NCBI RefSeq assembly: GCF_008728515.1
Contig: NC_044978.1
Coordinates: forward strand, 145,634,262-145,698,261
Source: Papio anubis
Lineage: Eukaryota > Chordata > Mammalia > Primates > Cercopithecidae
Length of the DNA stretch: 64,000 bases
Direction: 5' to 3'
Position numbers and translations under genes: made by a program. Shown piece after piece: positions 1-13,179 of the stretch; positions within the stretch are counted from its first letter, which is position 1; every line of letters starts with the position of its first letter. The notes under the pieces are model-generated. The model had not been told where the DNA came from and did not search any database. It saw nothing but the letters and a program-made list of their open reading frames with translations.

Positions 1-940
1 ACATTAAAGTGCTCTTTTTGATTATTAAGAAAAATAGGAATTACTTTTAATGAATATTATAAGTGGAGACCCCATTGGGCCTGCTCTAATGAAGATAAAA
101 TGTCTTCATAATGAATAGCAACTATGAGAAATACACTCACCCATCCAAACCCAAAGAATGGACTTAGAGGCATGAAGAACAGTGAAAGTGAGACTTTTTA
201 ATAACAGTCTTGCAAGATCGGGTATCTGGTGGGCAGGCACACCTAGGATAGTCACAACAGGTAATTTATCTCCTAGCACGCCAGCCCCTCCCCCAGTTCC
301 TCACTGGCCGAGTACTATGGGGCTACGATCTTCCTGGATGTTGCCTGAGTTTCATTATCCCCCTTGTAAGGTTATACCCCATTCCCTTCCCCACTTAATT
401 TTCATTTCCCAATAACAAAACTTTCTTCCCTTTAATGGGCTGACTCCTCCTCTACATTGTTAGCTTATTGTGACTTTCTAGGTGCATGAGCCATGTGGTG
501 TGTTACATTTGCAAGCAGGCTGCCAGGACTTAGATTTATCATGCCTTGAAAATGGACCATTTAAAATGTTTTCTCACACAACCATCCACAGTCATGATGT
601 GTGCAAGTGGTTTTTAAACAGTTCTTTCTTACTCAGTGTTTACCCTGCGATGTTGCTTATGCTTACAGATTGTGTAGCCAAACTTCTCTTCCTAGAAGGT
701 GTTTAATACCTCTGTTTTCTGGTTTTGATGAACAGCTTTTAATAAAATATTTCTGTGTCATAGATTATTCATGAATTTCCAAATAAGGTTATCTTTGACT
801 TGATTGTTTTATCTGATTATGATCTCAGGAACTTTTGTCTAAAGAATATAGTCCCCACTGTACCGAATTTTTTCTCATATTCTCTTCTAAGATATTCCCA
901 GCTGTTTTTATCCACCAAGACCCCGGCTCAAGATGTTTTA

Positions 941-1218
941 TTTCTTTTTATTTTTAGAGACAGAGTCTTGCTCTGTTGCCCAGGCTGGAGTGCAGTGGCA
1001 TGATCATCACTCACTGCAGCCTCCAAATTCCTGGGCTCAAGCGATCCTCCTGCCTCAGCATCCTGAGTAGCTGGGACTACAGGTGTTTTTTTTAATTTTT
1101 GTAGATACGGGTCTCACTTTGTTGCCCAGGCTGGTCTTGAACTCCTGGCTTCAAGCAGTCCTCCCACTTCGGCCTCCCAAAGTGCTGGGGTAGCAGGTGT
1201 GAGCCCCTGTGCCTGGCT
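941..1218 (-). repeat. Alu (old, J-like)
   Basis: T-rich start, then 'gagacagagtcttgctctg'. Both arms are present and diverged. Confidence 0.93.
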
Positions 1219-1439
1219 AGGTTGTTTTTAAAAAGGCCTTCGTCACACGTACTTTATGTTCTCGTTTTCATGCCAGTGCTGTTCTGCTGCTTCGTTTTGA
1301 CTTCTTCTGAAAACACTGCTGAATTTTGGGGAGGAGTTCAGGGATCCTGAGGAATATTGGGATTAATTATTTAGAATATGCAAAACTTTGACTCACAGGT
1401 TTTTAGATTTAAAAGGTGCTTTAGTATCAGTGTCTTTCA

Positions 1440-1535
1440 GTCTCTTTATTTTAGAGGTTAGGAAACTGAAGACAGAAGAGCGTGATTACCTTAGATGACC
1501 CATGTAGTTCATGGCAGAGCGAAAAACACACCCCA
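1440..1535 (-). repeat. MIR-like SINE fragment
   Basis: 'tttagaggttaggaaactga' and the following segment resemble the antisense MIR core and its 3' side. Confidence 0.55.
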
Positions 1536-2099
1536 GGTATTTTTGCCAGCCCAAATGGGAAGCTACTCTATTAATCTTGACAAGAGATGGTGAATGGTCT
1601 AAATGTCCCAGGGTTGGCAGGGGAGGAGAGGCTGGGTCTATGTCCTAAATACTATGCTAGACAGCAGCAGGACACAGAAGGCAGTGGCATGGTCCCTATC
1701 CTTACAGTCTGGCTTCTTCATTGAGGAGCTAAGACCACATGAGTGAATCGAAAGCAAAGGTGGACACACCATGTGCCTGAGGACTGTTTTTGTGGGTCCA
1801 TGAGCTGAGAATAGTTTCCACATTTTCAAAGCATTAAGAAAAAGAATGGGGGACCCAGGTATGGGAACTCAGCACAGCCCAACTCTTCACAGAAAGAACA
1901 TTTGAGTAATAACATACTCAGAATGGAATGAGGCGATCTTTGTAGCTGCTGTATATAGAAAGTCATTGCGGAAAAGGCCCATTTTTTTTGGCAGTCTCTA
2001 TTTCCTTTCCTAACTGTGTCTTCTACTAGCAGCATTTGGGGGTACCTGAAAGCACTGCTCAGCCTTGCTACTGTTCCTTAGAGCTAAACTTGAGTAAGT

Positions 2100-2395
2100 T
2101 TTTCTTTTTTTTAAGATGGAGTTTCACTCTCGTTGCCCAGGCTGGAGTGCAGTAGCATGATCTCAGCTCACTGCAACCTCAGCCTCCCAGGTTCAAGTGA
2201 TTCTCCTTCCTCAGCTTCCCAAGTAGCTGGGATAATAGGCACGTGCCACCATGCCCAGCTATTTTTTGTATTTTTAGTGGAAGTGGGGTTTCGCCATGTT
2301 GGTCAGGCTGGTCTCGAACTCCTGACCTCAGGTGATCCGCCCACCTCGGCCTCCCAAAATGCTGGGATTACTGGTGTGAGCCACCGTACCCGGCC
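2100..2395 (-). repeat. Alu (S-like), full length
   Basis: T tract, two arms, ends 'accgtacccggcc'. Confidence 0.95.
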
Positions 2396-2396
2396 A

Positions 2397-2525
2397 TTTT
2401 TTTTTTTTTTTTAAAAGGAATGAGGTCTTACACTGTTACCCAAGCTAGAGTGCAGCGATGTGATCATAGCTCACTGCAGCCTTGAACTCCTTGGGCTCAA
2501 GTGATCCTCCCGCCTTGGCCTTCTG
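2397..2525 (-). repeat. Alu monomer/J-like fragment
   Basis: T17 followed by 'gaggtcttacactgttaccc' and 'cttggccttctgtg': a single arm, adjoining the preceding Alu. Confidence 0.85.
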
Positions 2526-3935
2526 TGTATTATAATAGGGTATAGGCCAGGCTGCTGCCACAAGTACTCTGCAGTCCACTGGCTTCAGTGCCAGAGGTTA
2601 GTTCTCATGCCACAGCTGCAGTGGGCACCGCCACCTGGCAGAACAGCTCTGTGCCACTCAGGGGCTCAGGCTCCTTCCAGATTGTTGCTCTGCCATCCCT
2701 CAATTGTCGTCCTGGCCTGACCAAACCAAGTGACTTGTCTCCAAGTTGAAGACACCTGGAACTTGCACACCTCAGGTACACTCACATTCCACTCACACCC
2801 CACTGGCCACACTCAGCTGCAAAGGACTCTGGGAACTAGAGTCTTTAGTTGCACAGACATTTGCCAAATGTGCAGTTGAGGTTGAGGTTGTGGTCTGTGC
2901 AGCTCAACCACCAAAGAAGAAGTTTAACAGCTAATGTTCTGACACAGCGTGAAAACCAATCGCCTCAAGTTTCTCACTCCCACGGCCTGTTGCTTCCTGT
3001 ACTAGAGTCATTAAGCAGCTGTCCCCTCAGCTCCAAACCCACACTTCCCCACTCAGCTTTGTGATGCTGGGGCTGGGACTCTGCAAACCATGCTCCTGCT
3101 TCTCTCGTCTGCTACCTGTTAGACTGACGACTGTGCAGCACTCGAAGGAGAACTGCCAGGTGGAGGAGGAAGGAGGAACTTGCTCCCTCCTTTGCTTCCT
3201 GTTTCTCTGAGCACCATCCTAGAAACACATCTTTATCCCAGTTGCATCGGTTCTGAACCCAGTTTGCAGTTTCTCCAACTTCACAGAAATGCAGAACTGG
3301 CTTCATCACATGCCTTCTTCAGAGATTCCAGCACAATCAGCAGTCAAGCCCACTTTTTAGGTCTCGGTCCTGGCCCTGGGGTCCCTCCTTCAAGCCTGGG
3401 GGCACCACCAGCAGCCAACAATGCCTCTTCCTCTGCAGTCAGAGGTTTTTCTCCAGGAGGTTCTTCCCAGACGCTTCTGTGTTTTAATGATTACAACCTC
3501 TCTCCTCTCTTCCCTCGGCCCTGCAGATCAGAGCCCCCCTCTTGCAGTTGCAGCCTCCATGGCAGCTTTCTCAGGATCCCCTTTTGCCATTGTAGTTACT
3601 AGTTAAAATTCTTTGTGCTATTCTCCATTCAAATGACTGGTGTGGTTTCTGTCTCCTGCCTGGTCCTGCCTGTCCCCTCCCTGGTTGACCTTTAAGATTG
3701 AATTAGCACTGAATAAAAGGGACAGCCACTCACACAGTGCAGAGTCTGTCCGCCATACGGAGGGCAGTCAGGAATGCTTTTCTGAGCAAGCCAGTGTGGC
3801 TCTTTCTGTTTAACTACACCACACTGCAGGTGACACCGCAGCCCCTGTGCCAAGGAGGCTTCCCTTCTAAAGTAGTAGAAACTGTCCGTGATAAAGGGCA
3901 GTGTTTTAGGTGACAGTGATTTAGAAATGGGTCTC

Positions 3936-4267
3936 AGCTGGGCACAGTGGCTCACACCTGTAATCCCAGCACTTTGGGAGGCCAAGGCAGGTGGATCACT
4001 TGAGGCCAGGAGTTAGAGGCCGGCCTGGCCAACATGGTGAAACCCCATCTCTACTAAAAATACAAAAATTAGCCAGGTGTGATAGTGCACACCTGGAATC
4101 TCAGCCACTTGGGAGGCTGAGGCAGGAGAATTGCCTGAATCTGGGAGGCAGGGGTTGCAGTGAGCCAAGATCACGCCGCTGCACTCCAGCCTCGGTGACA
4201 GAGCGAGAGTCTGTACCCCAAAAAAAAAAAAAGAAAAAAAAGAAAAGAAAAAAAGAGAGAGAAAAGG
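3936..4267 (+). repeat. Alu, full length, A-rich tail
   Basis: Starts 'agctgggcacagtggctca' and ends with an A/G-rich tail. Confidence 0.95.
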
Positions 4268-4269
4268 AA

Positions 4270-5780
4270 TAATGGGTCTCTCTTGTTTTTGAGCTGATCC
4301 GAAAGTTATCTCTGTTTCTTCTTGGTCATTGTTTTTTTTTCCCTAGGAGTGATTAGGTGGGGTCTCGGTTTGGAAGAAGTAGAGTTTCCTGATGACATCT
4401 GGTAGGGGATTCTCTGAGCCAGACAGTAATGAAAGATTGATGGAATTCCAAGTCTGCCGATGAAAGTTTAATCTATGGTATGTGCTGTCTTGCCTCAGGG
4501 AGAAAAGTCTTCAGGGAGGAGCAATAATTCTCTCCCTACACTACAGTATTGTCTTGACCTCTAGAGTTAGTTTCTCTTTAATGCAGCTCCATGATAAGCA
4601 AAGGCAGCACGATTTACTTGACCATTTTGCTGACTTACACTGTGGTTCTATTTTATCTCTTTAAAAGTGGCTTCCCTGCCTTCCATTAATCATGATGGGA
4701 TGCTTGCGATACTTTCAGCACAGAATAACCTTTAAGGAAAGACATTGTAAGTGACTGTCCAAGAACAGTTTCCCTTAGAGGAAAGTGGGAGGGCATTTTC
4801 AGACAGATCGTTCGTGGCGGTACTGTCCCTGTTCATGAATATATGAAGACGACAGTTTCTCCTGAGAAATACATCATCCATTTTGGTAACTCTGGCTCAA
4901 AGCATAGTTCAGGATTTCTTGTGAACATGTTTCAGTAACAGCCAGTGAAGTGTGGGGGCTTGAGGCTGTTGTGTCAAGACAGAGCAGAAAAGTCTGATGA
5001 TGATCTCTGAACAGCTTCCATCTGGCACTTCCCCTGAGTCCTGAGCCAGACAAAGGATGGGCCTTTCTGGATGCAGAGCGAGGGAGATCCATCATGTTTG
5101 ATTCTCTGTGGACATCCTCAAAGTGCCATGATCTTCTTTGAATACTTGGAGCATCCCAGGAAGAGAAGAGTCATTTGAGTAAAGAAATAGCCTAACAACC
5201 CATGTAAACATGGATGAGTGTCTTTGAGAACAGAGGAAGTCGTAACCATGATAACCCAGAACTTACGCAGATGTTCAGTGCATGGTTAGGTGCTTGAAGA
5301 ATTACTAAAAGCCTTGTGTTGTTGCAAAGGAAGGTGCAGTTACCACTTTTCATACACGAGTTGTCACCTGGAATATTTTTACTCAAATGTCATCATCCTG
5401 ATGATTTTTGGTTTCCTGGGGAGTCCAGTGACTATGAACTTAGTGCAGCACAGTTCGTCACTGGGGAAGAAGAATTTGAGAACATCAGGTGGAACTCAAG
5501 GAGTCTCATTGTGTATAATTATGTCAAGTTTTTGAGAGCTAGAGAAGGTCAAGAGAAGGAATACTGGAGTAGGAATCTCACCATTTGCAATGTAATCGTG
5601 CCTTTTCCCTTGCACTGAGGCTGGGGTACTCTGCGTCCCACTCTCTCCACCCGCAGTGGAGATCATCTCTGGGGTAGCTGAAATATGGAGGTGCTTTCAT
5701 GCAAGGATCACAAGTGCCATCATTCCCAGTGGCACTCTTTTTATTAACATAGTAATATTTCCTAGAAATACTGTCCTGGG
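4270..5780. other. Unique intronic sequence
   Basis: No recognisable repeat or exon. Short open frames such as 5290-5618 have no recognisable protein or splice context. Confidence 0.6.
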
Positions 5781-5782
5781 TC

Positions 5783-6064
5783 TGTTGGGTGCGGTGGCTC
5801 ATGCCTATAATCCTAGCACTTTGGGGGGCTGAGGCGGGCAAATCACCTGAGGTCAGGAATTTGAGACCAGCCTGGCCAACATGGCAAAACCCTGTCTCTA
5901 CTAAAAATACAAAAATCAGCTGGATGTGTTAGCTCATGCCTGTAATTCCAGCTACTTGGGAGGCTGAGGCAGGAGGATCACTTGAACCCAGGAGGCAGCG
6001 GTTGCAGTGGGCTGAGATCGTGACATTGCACTCCAGCCTGGGCTTCAGAGTGAGACTCCATCTC

Positions 6065-6095
<31 letters not shown>

Positions 6096-6097
6096 AT
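5783..6097 (+). repeat. Alu with target-site duplication
   Basis: Flanked by 'ctgtcctgggtc' before and 'ttgtcctgggtc' after. Ends in an (AAAAG)n tail. Confidence 0.96.
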
Positions 6098-6109
6098 ATA
6101 TTGTCCTGG

Positions 6110-7405
6110 GTCAACCATAACATATTATTAAAAATAAGGAGAAATTTAACGAGAGCTTAGTATTATTCTCTTTTACTTTTAATATCTAGAAATTATCTCT
6201 AATTAGTTCATAGTGAGTCTCGACTAATGAGTTGGTGACTCTTCATAGAGTTCCCTAGAGCTATTTGATGCTGCCCTTCAAAGGCTAAAATTGTTGTTTA
6301 GAGCCCCTCAAAATGGCTTTGTATTTTTCTAACCCTCTTACGAAGTCAGAATTGGTGTTTACGTATCAGAGCTGTGAACTCAAGCCTTGGAATGGCTTGT
6401 GTTCGGAGGAGTTATTTTTTGATAGAGAAAAGTGAGAATGTAGGAGAATTACCCTGTCATGAATTTTCAGCTAGCCTTTGGGTGGACTGAAAAAGTCTTG
6501 GTCACTTGGGAGCCGAGGGTTCCTGCTGCTGTCGTACGTGAGTCCACGTGAGGCTGCACCAGTTTCCCTCTGGGACCCACGTTCTAGTCTCCTCCTGCTC
6601 ACTGGCCTCTCTGTGAAGATAAGAAGACAGTAGAGTTATGTTCCCTGCAGTCCCTTGAAGCAGCACACATACTTTGGGCTCAGGCACTGGGTCCCATGTT
6701 TCTTTGTTGTAACTTCAACTGGGAATTCTGTTCTTCTTGGCTATTCCCCAGAGTGGCCTAGGGACGTGCTTGTTTGAAAAGGGAAGACAGGAAAGGAAAT
6801 CAAAGACAAGAATTAGGAAATTGAATCCAGAGTCCTCAAGCAAGAGCCCAATTTCCAAGAGTAAAAAGGTCTTGGGAACAGAATCATGCAGGCGCGGTCA
6901 TGGCAGCCAGAGGACGGAAACACCAAATCACAAGTGGGACCAAAGAAAACGAAGGGAGCCAGAGAGTCGACTTAAAATGGAAAGAATAAACCTCTCCAAA
7001 CCCAGGAAGAATGATTGAGGCTATAAATAAAGGAACACAGAGTGAGGGACAGACTCATTCTGTCTGCTTTGACACCATTCACCCATCTAGAGGAGTGTGA
7101 TGGGGGAGGGGAGAGTCAGAAAAATAAAACCCAGAAAATGTTCTCATTCAGTCAGAAATTTTATACCAGAAATACTCCAAAGAGGAAGAAACATTTGAAA
7201 GTCCTGAGGCGGGACAGGATGAGGTAGGGGGCACAGGTACAGTCTCTGAGGGAGATCCGGACAGGAGGGATGGCAGGGACACAGTGGATGAAGACGGATG
7301 CTGACATGGCAAACAGACAGGTAATGTGATGGGGACGACAAAGCCAAGCAGACGCAGACGCCTTTCTCTCATGGGCAGTGCGTTAGATAAGCTTCTGATT
7401 GCTTC
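6110..7405. other. Unique intronic sequence with purine-rich + strand
   Basis: 6775-7330 is strongly A/G-rich on the + strand and includes a 93-codon open frame (6737-7018) of low complexity (K/R/S-rich). No protein family or splice context was recognised. Confidence 0.5.
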
Positions 7406-7407
7406 TC

Positions 7408-7710
7408 TTTTTTTTTGCTTTTTTGTTCTGTTTGGAATAGAGTCTCACTCTGTCATCCAGGGTGGAGTGCACTGGCAAGATCTCGGCTCACCTCCACCTC
7501 CCAGGTTCAAGTGATTCTCATGCCTCAGCCTCCTGAGTAGCTGGAATTACAGATGTGTGCCACCACACCCAGCTAATTTTTGTATTTTTGGTAGAGATGG
7601 GGTTTCGCCACGTTGGCCAGGCTGGTCTCGAACTCCTAGCCTCAAGTGATCTGCCTTCCTCAGCCTCCCAAAGTGCTGGGATTACAGATGTGAGCCACCA
7701 AGTCCCGCCT
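7408..7710 (-). repeat. Alu, full length
   Basis: Flanked by 'gattgcttctc' and 'gatggcttctc', a target-site duplication. Confidence 0.95.
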
Positions 7711-8879
7711 GATGGCTTCTCTAGTGCTCAGCCACCCACCCTGTCTTGCTGAGTCCGCCCCTTTAGGAAAACGTTCCAGCTGCATTTTCAAGGGCTACTT
7801 TTTCTCTGCACCAAGCACCCTGCCCACTGGAGAGCCATCTTCAGGCAGGGCTCATGAGCCTCATGCCCTGAACCCTGAGCTGCCCTGCCCGGGGTGTGGC
7901 AGGTCATGATAGAGTTAAGAGTCACTTTGCCACTGGACAATAGTTCCTGACACATGGCTCCTACCTCTCTGATCCCTAAATCCTTCTTGCCTCTTCCCTA
8001 AAGGAGAGCTCCTGAATGTGAATTTGTTGGAAACAACACCAGAAAACTGCAAGTCTCAGTCTTCAACTCAGCAGAATCAAATGTTCCTGTGTGGTCCTAA
8101 AACCAGGTCTGTCCCAGCAGGTGAACTAAACAGGGCACAGCAGGATGAGTTTGCAGGAATTTTATATATAGCACCGATGAAGGCATTAATGCCATTTTTC
8201 AAAGAGTTGACCCTTCTTTGATTACCAAATCTGTGAAATAGAGATTTAGTTCAGATTGAAAGTATCTGATCCCCTCTGACCCTGGCTGTCAGCACTACAC
8301 CCCTACATGACCTACCTTTATACAAACCTGGAATGAGGATGGGAACAAGGATGAGAGGGCACATGTCATCCCTGAGTCCATAAGCAGCTTCTGAGCTCCA
8401 AAGAATTGAGTTGTCTTTTGAGAGAAGCCTCTTTCCTAACCACATGCCACAAGGTTATAGGGGGTGTGGCCCAACCTCGGCTAACCTAGGCTAGGCCACC
8501 TTTGCTCTCAGATGGGTAACAGCTGCCTGCTGGGATGCCAAGGCAAATCTGTTATACTCCACATTGGCCAAGATGGAGAGTATCATCTTGAAACATCCAC
8601 ACTCCTGACCCCATTTTCAAAGCTGTTCTTTGTATTCATTCTCCCGTGTTCTCCATTCATACATTCACTCATTTCAGTATGTGTTCATCCACTGGACTTA
8701 CGCTGAGCCACCATGGTTAATGGCTCTGCCATCTAGTCCGCCATACAGGTCAGCAGTGTGGGAGCCCCTGACCCTGCTCCTGTGGGTCCTCCCCACCCAC
8801 AGTGGTGGTCAGTCCTAAGGAATCTACCTCCTTAATACCTAGGTCAGAGTTAAAAACAGGCAATCATATCGACAGTGTG

Positions 8880-8980
8880 TAAAGATTCAAATATCCATCA
8901 GCAGGTAAATAGATAAACAAACCGTGGTGTATCGTACAACAGATATCCATACAGCAGTGAAAAGGAACCAGCTGTTGATA
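8880..8980 (+). repeat. L1 3' end, part 1
   Basis: 'atccatcagcaggtaaatag' and 'aaccgtggtgtat' match the ORF2-end/3' UTR region of old L1M elements. Interrupted by the MER2-like element. Confidence 0.75.
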
Positions 8981-9284
8981 CAGTCGGCCCTCTATATCTG
9001 CAGATTTTCTACATTGGCACATTCAACCAACTGCAGATGGGAAATATTTGGGAAAAAAAATACACAATGAAAAATAATACAAGTTTTAAAAAACAATACA
9101 GTATAACACTTATTTACATAGTTTTGCATTGTATTAGGTATTATAAGTAATCTAGAGATTATTTAAAGTGTACAGGAAGATGTGCATATGTTATATGCAA
9201 ATACTGTGCCATTTTATATAAGAGGCTTGAGCATCCTTGGGGGTCCTGGAACCAATTCCCTGCAGACACCAAGGGACAATGGTG
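8981..9284 (+). mobile_element. MER2-like (Tigger) DNA transposon in L1
   Basis: Starts 'cagtcggccctctatatctg' and ends 'caagggacaatggtg', matching the MER2 consensus as I recall it. Flanked by TA on both sides, the pogo/Tigger target duplication. The L1 reads across the two flanks. Confidence 0.78.
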
Positions 9285-9286
9285 TA

Positions 9287-9635
9287 CACAGCAACATGGT
9301 GAATCTCACAATAATTGTGCTGAGTGAAAGAAGCCAGATCAGGAAAAAAGGTAGTGTGTGATTGCGTTTATGTAAAATTCTATAAATGCAAGGTAAACTA
9401 ATTTGTGGTGACAGAAGGCAGTTCAGTGATTACCTGGGGAAGTACAGAAGGCAGGGATTATAACGAGGCAGGAAGCATCTTTGAGAGTTACAGATAAACT
9501 CATTATGTTGATGGTGGTAGTAGTTTCACAGGTACATATATATATGTCAAAACTTGTCAAATTGGATATTTTAAATATATGCAGTTTGTTGTGTATCAAT
9601 TATACTCAATAAGGTTGTTTAAAATAAAAGTTTTA
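9287..9635 (+). repeat. L1 3' end, part 2
   Basis: Continues the L1 pattern ('cacagcaacatggtgaatct', 'tgagtgaaagaagccag') to 'tatactcaataaggttgttt'. Confidence 0.75.
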
Positions 9636-9639
9636 AAAT

Positions 9640-10128
9640 ATGCAGTGAGTGCATACCAAAGATTTATTTAACTCATGAGCCAGCTACCAACACCAGTTCA
9701 AAGGAGCCTAAGGAAGGCTGAGAATCTTCTAAACCTGATAACCAAGCCACCAGGAAGCACGTGTGCTTTCAAGAATTTGGAAAGGTTTCAAAAAACCTCA
9801 AGCCAGGAAGAATCACACACATACACAAACACACACGTACTGCTGCCTAGACACAGCCTAATAAAACAGTTGAAACCAAAGGCATAACACAAATCATAAC
9901 AGCAGCTAGAAGAAAAGAGAAAATACTAGAATAGATGACTAAGGTGGATACAAAACTGATTAATGTCCTACTGGTAATGAAATCCTCACTTTTGGGGTTT
10001 TTTTTTTTTTTTTCTTAGCAGAAAGTTGCAAAAATTACTTGTAACATGTTAATGTTCTACAAATTAACAACTACTCTCCCAGAGTCTGAGCCCTAATCAC
10101 TAACCAGAAAGTTAGATAAAAATACAAT
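9640..10128. other. Unique intronic sequence
   Basis: Contains a CA-rich stretch (9807-9838) and a T17 run near 9998. No exon seen. Confidence 0.55.
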
Positions 10129-10137
10129 TCCCTAGAG

Positions 10138-10436
10138 CTGGGCTGTTCATTTCGGTGAAGGCCTTGAGCACTTGAAATCTAGCTGATCTGAATTGAAATG
10201 TGCTGTAAAGTATAAAATACATGCCAGAATTCACAAACATTGTATTAAAAAGATGTAAAATGTCCCATAACAGTTTCATATTGATTACACATTGAAATGA
10301 TAGTGTTTTGGACATACTAGCTTAAATAAAATATTAAAATTAATTTCACTTCCATTTTCCAGTTGTTTAATGTGACTACTAGAAAATTTTAAATTACTTA
10401 ATGTGGCTTGTATTGTATTTCTGTTGGACAGCACTG
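10138..10436 (-). mobile_element. hAT-type (Charlie-like) DNA transposon fossil
   Basis: Starts 'ctgggctgttcatttcgg' and ends 'ttggacagcactg', matching inverted terminal repeats of a common nonautonomous hAT family. Flanked by an 8-bp duplication, 'ccctagag' and 'ccctagtg' (7/8), as expected for hAT. Confidence 0.78.
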
Positions 10437-10439
10437 CCC

Positions 10440-12683
10440 TAGTGAAGTAAGTAATCCTTAGGAGGGTCTGTTAAGTATTGCTCTACTGTGACATTGAAAG
10501 ACACAGTCCTCCTTTTGTCTTATTTCCAAGTGTTGGTTAATTTTTCTTAACTACTTCTTAGGCCTGTTCCTCCACCCCTGATCTTCAGCTCCCATCTGTC
10601 TCTGTGTCCTTGACAATCTGCAACCCAAGTGATTTTTCTGATGGGTAAAAAGACATGACATGTTCCCTGCTGCTCAGGATGGAGCCAAACCCCACGGTGT
10701 GATATGGCCGGTCTCACCCCTGCCTGTCCCCATCCCAGGCAGCACAGCTGAGCCAAGCACTTACCCAGCTGCACCGGACTGTGCCTTCACACACTTAGCT
10801 AACAAGAATGTCACACAACAGTTCTCATTTGCACTGTGTGCCCTGCCCTTTGATTTTTTTTTTCTTTGCTACTCTTTTAACTTCTAAAATGCCGTTTGTG
10901 ACCCCTGATTGGTCATAGTTTGAATAACACTGAATCTTGGTCAAGTTTTCTAAGAAGTTTTTAAGCTGAGCACTCTACCAGCTTAGTAACTGATGTTTAA
11001 AGAAGAGGAAATTCCACACTCACATCGTTTTGGGAAACACTGTAGGCAATGTCCTGCTCTCAGAGAAAGCCCCTAAAACCTCAGCTGCTGAAGGCTCTGA
11101 GCTGTCCCGCAGTCAACACTAGATAAGCAGAAGACATATTATTGGCTTCGTTATCAGTGAACCTTCAGAGGGCCAGCACTTCTGGGACCCACCAGGTCAG
11201 AAAACATGGTTCTAGGGATTCTGAATGAGAACATTGTTATCTGGGCACAGGATAAGGAAGCTAGATTTTCAGACTTTCATTTACTTAGCCCCGCCCCTGC
11301 CTCCTGTGCCTTCACTGGAAAGTGTTGTGTTCTTATGAACAGTACTTCCACTGCATTCAATGCAGTAGTAAGTGATGATCCCATGATGGAAATCTCTCCT
11401 TCTTTGGTAATATCATCACCGAAGACGTCCTTTTTATTGTTAAATTGCCCTGGGATAAAAAACTGAAATGCAGATTTCTTTTAGATTTCAGTCTCTAGAA
11501 AATATTGTCTGTCAAAGGATTTGCATGTAAGAATTTGGTTAACAGGGAAAATTGTATACTTTATCATGTTTCCCTTTTTGCTACAAAGTTTCAAGTTAAA
11601 TTAAACCCTCAATTGCAGTAATTAGATAGAATCATATAACATTGCTGTTTTTGTGAATCAGAAATGGTTGAATGTGGTTCCAACTAATATTTTGCCTAAT
11701 TTATAGAATTACTTTCTCTTCCTTATATTTGGCTTTAAATTTTACTTTTCTGAATTTATGATAGGCTGTGTGTGCCTTTTATTGTAAGCCACTTAATTCT
11801 TTTGGGAAGGAAATGCCATATAAATTTTGGTAAATAAACAGAGTTCAATTGTAACGCCCCATTAACCAATGAGTGTTTAAAATACAGATTTTTTCTCTGA
11901 CTTCTCTATTATTCAATAATTGGGAAATGCTATGCATTCTAAAACAGGAGTATTTTGAGGATTTTTTTCCTTCTGTAAAATCCCTAAGCAGCTAAAAGAG
12001 CACAATGTTAAAAATTTATCTCTACAGCTAATTAATATTTATTGACCTATCCAAATGACACTTGTGGCCTTCCCCATTAATCAGAGAATCATAGTGTCAT
12101 AGAACCACCTCAGCCCTAGAGGTACTTGCTTGCCAAACAAGTTTGGCAAGGAATCCCACCAGGAATCCCATTGTGAAGATTAGCAGCAATTGCTAAAAGC
12201 ATTATAGCTAATGGATGCTGTGAAATTTCTTAATATATTTCCCCCAACAAGTTCAGTGGCATAGTGTAATTGTCTCAGCCCCTTCTTACCTAAAGGAAAT
12301 GTCCTGATTCATCTCTCTACAGCTTTGAGCTTGCTTTGTCTTCTTCACTGATGTAAGAGAAGGTGTAGAAGTTATTTATTAAGAAAAATAAAACCTGATA
12401 CTATTTATTAAATTCACTAAGTCAAGGGTTGAAAATAAAGAGGGAAATTTTTTTAAAATAAAAGATAAGGTTTAAATATGTCTACCCTGTACAAATTAGA
12501 GTGCTTCTTTAAAAAAAAGAGAAGATACGTATCTTAAGTGGTCAAATCTTGGGTCACTTCTAATCATAACATTGTTAATCATTCTCTTAGGCCCCAGAAC
12601 TGGTAGAGCAGATTATACCACAGAAGTATGCTAACCAGGGCAGGAGGATAGAAATGGCTCTCATCATCCATATAGGGTACTAT
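10440..12683. other. Unique, Alu-free intronic sequence
   Basis: About 2.2 kb of AT-rich sequence with no recognised exon. Contains a 10-bp-arm inverted repeat at 12129-12150. Confidence 0.55.
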
Positions 12684-12990
12684 CTTTTTTTTGTTTTGTT
12701 TTGTTTTGAGATGGAGTCTTACTCTGTTGCCCAGGCTGGAGTACAGTGGCACGATCTCAGCTCACTGCAACCTCCGCCTCCTGTGTTCAAGCAGTTCTCC
12801 TGCCTCAGCCTCCTGAGTATCTGGGATTATAGGCATGCAACACCACGCTTGGCTACTTTTTTGTATTTGTAGTAGAGACAGGGATTCACCATGTTGGCCA
12901 GGCTGGTCTTGAACTCCTGACCTGAGGTGATCCACCCGCCTCAGCCTCCCAAAGTGCTGGGATTACAGGCATGAACCACTGCACCCAGCC
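12684..12990 (-). repeat. Alu, full length
   Basis: (TTTTG)n tract, then 'gagatggagtcttactctg'; ends 'cactgcacccagcc'. Confidence 0.95.
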
Positions 12991-13179
12991 CCATTTTTTT
13001 TTAAACCTTTATCATTATAATTTAACCAGATTTCTTCCTGTGTATCTTACAGTGATCTGTAAAGTTGGCTTTCTTCATGTCCAAGGCCACATCTTCCTCA
13101 TTCCTAACTTAAGATGTCAAGCCATGGAATTCCTTTTCTCCCTCCTTGTTCCTCTATTGATCCCATCTAGCTTTCTGGG

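Noticed and set aside
2746..3064. Overlapping short frames in a unique-looking stretch
   Set aside because: No splice signals fitting APBB2 phases and no recognisable peptide; the region vaguely resembles an old repeat I could not name.
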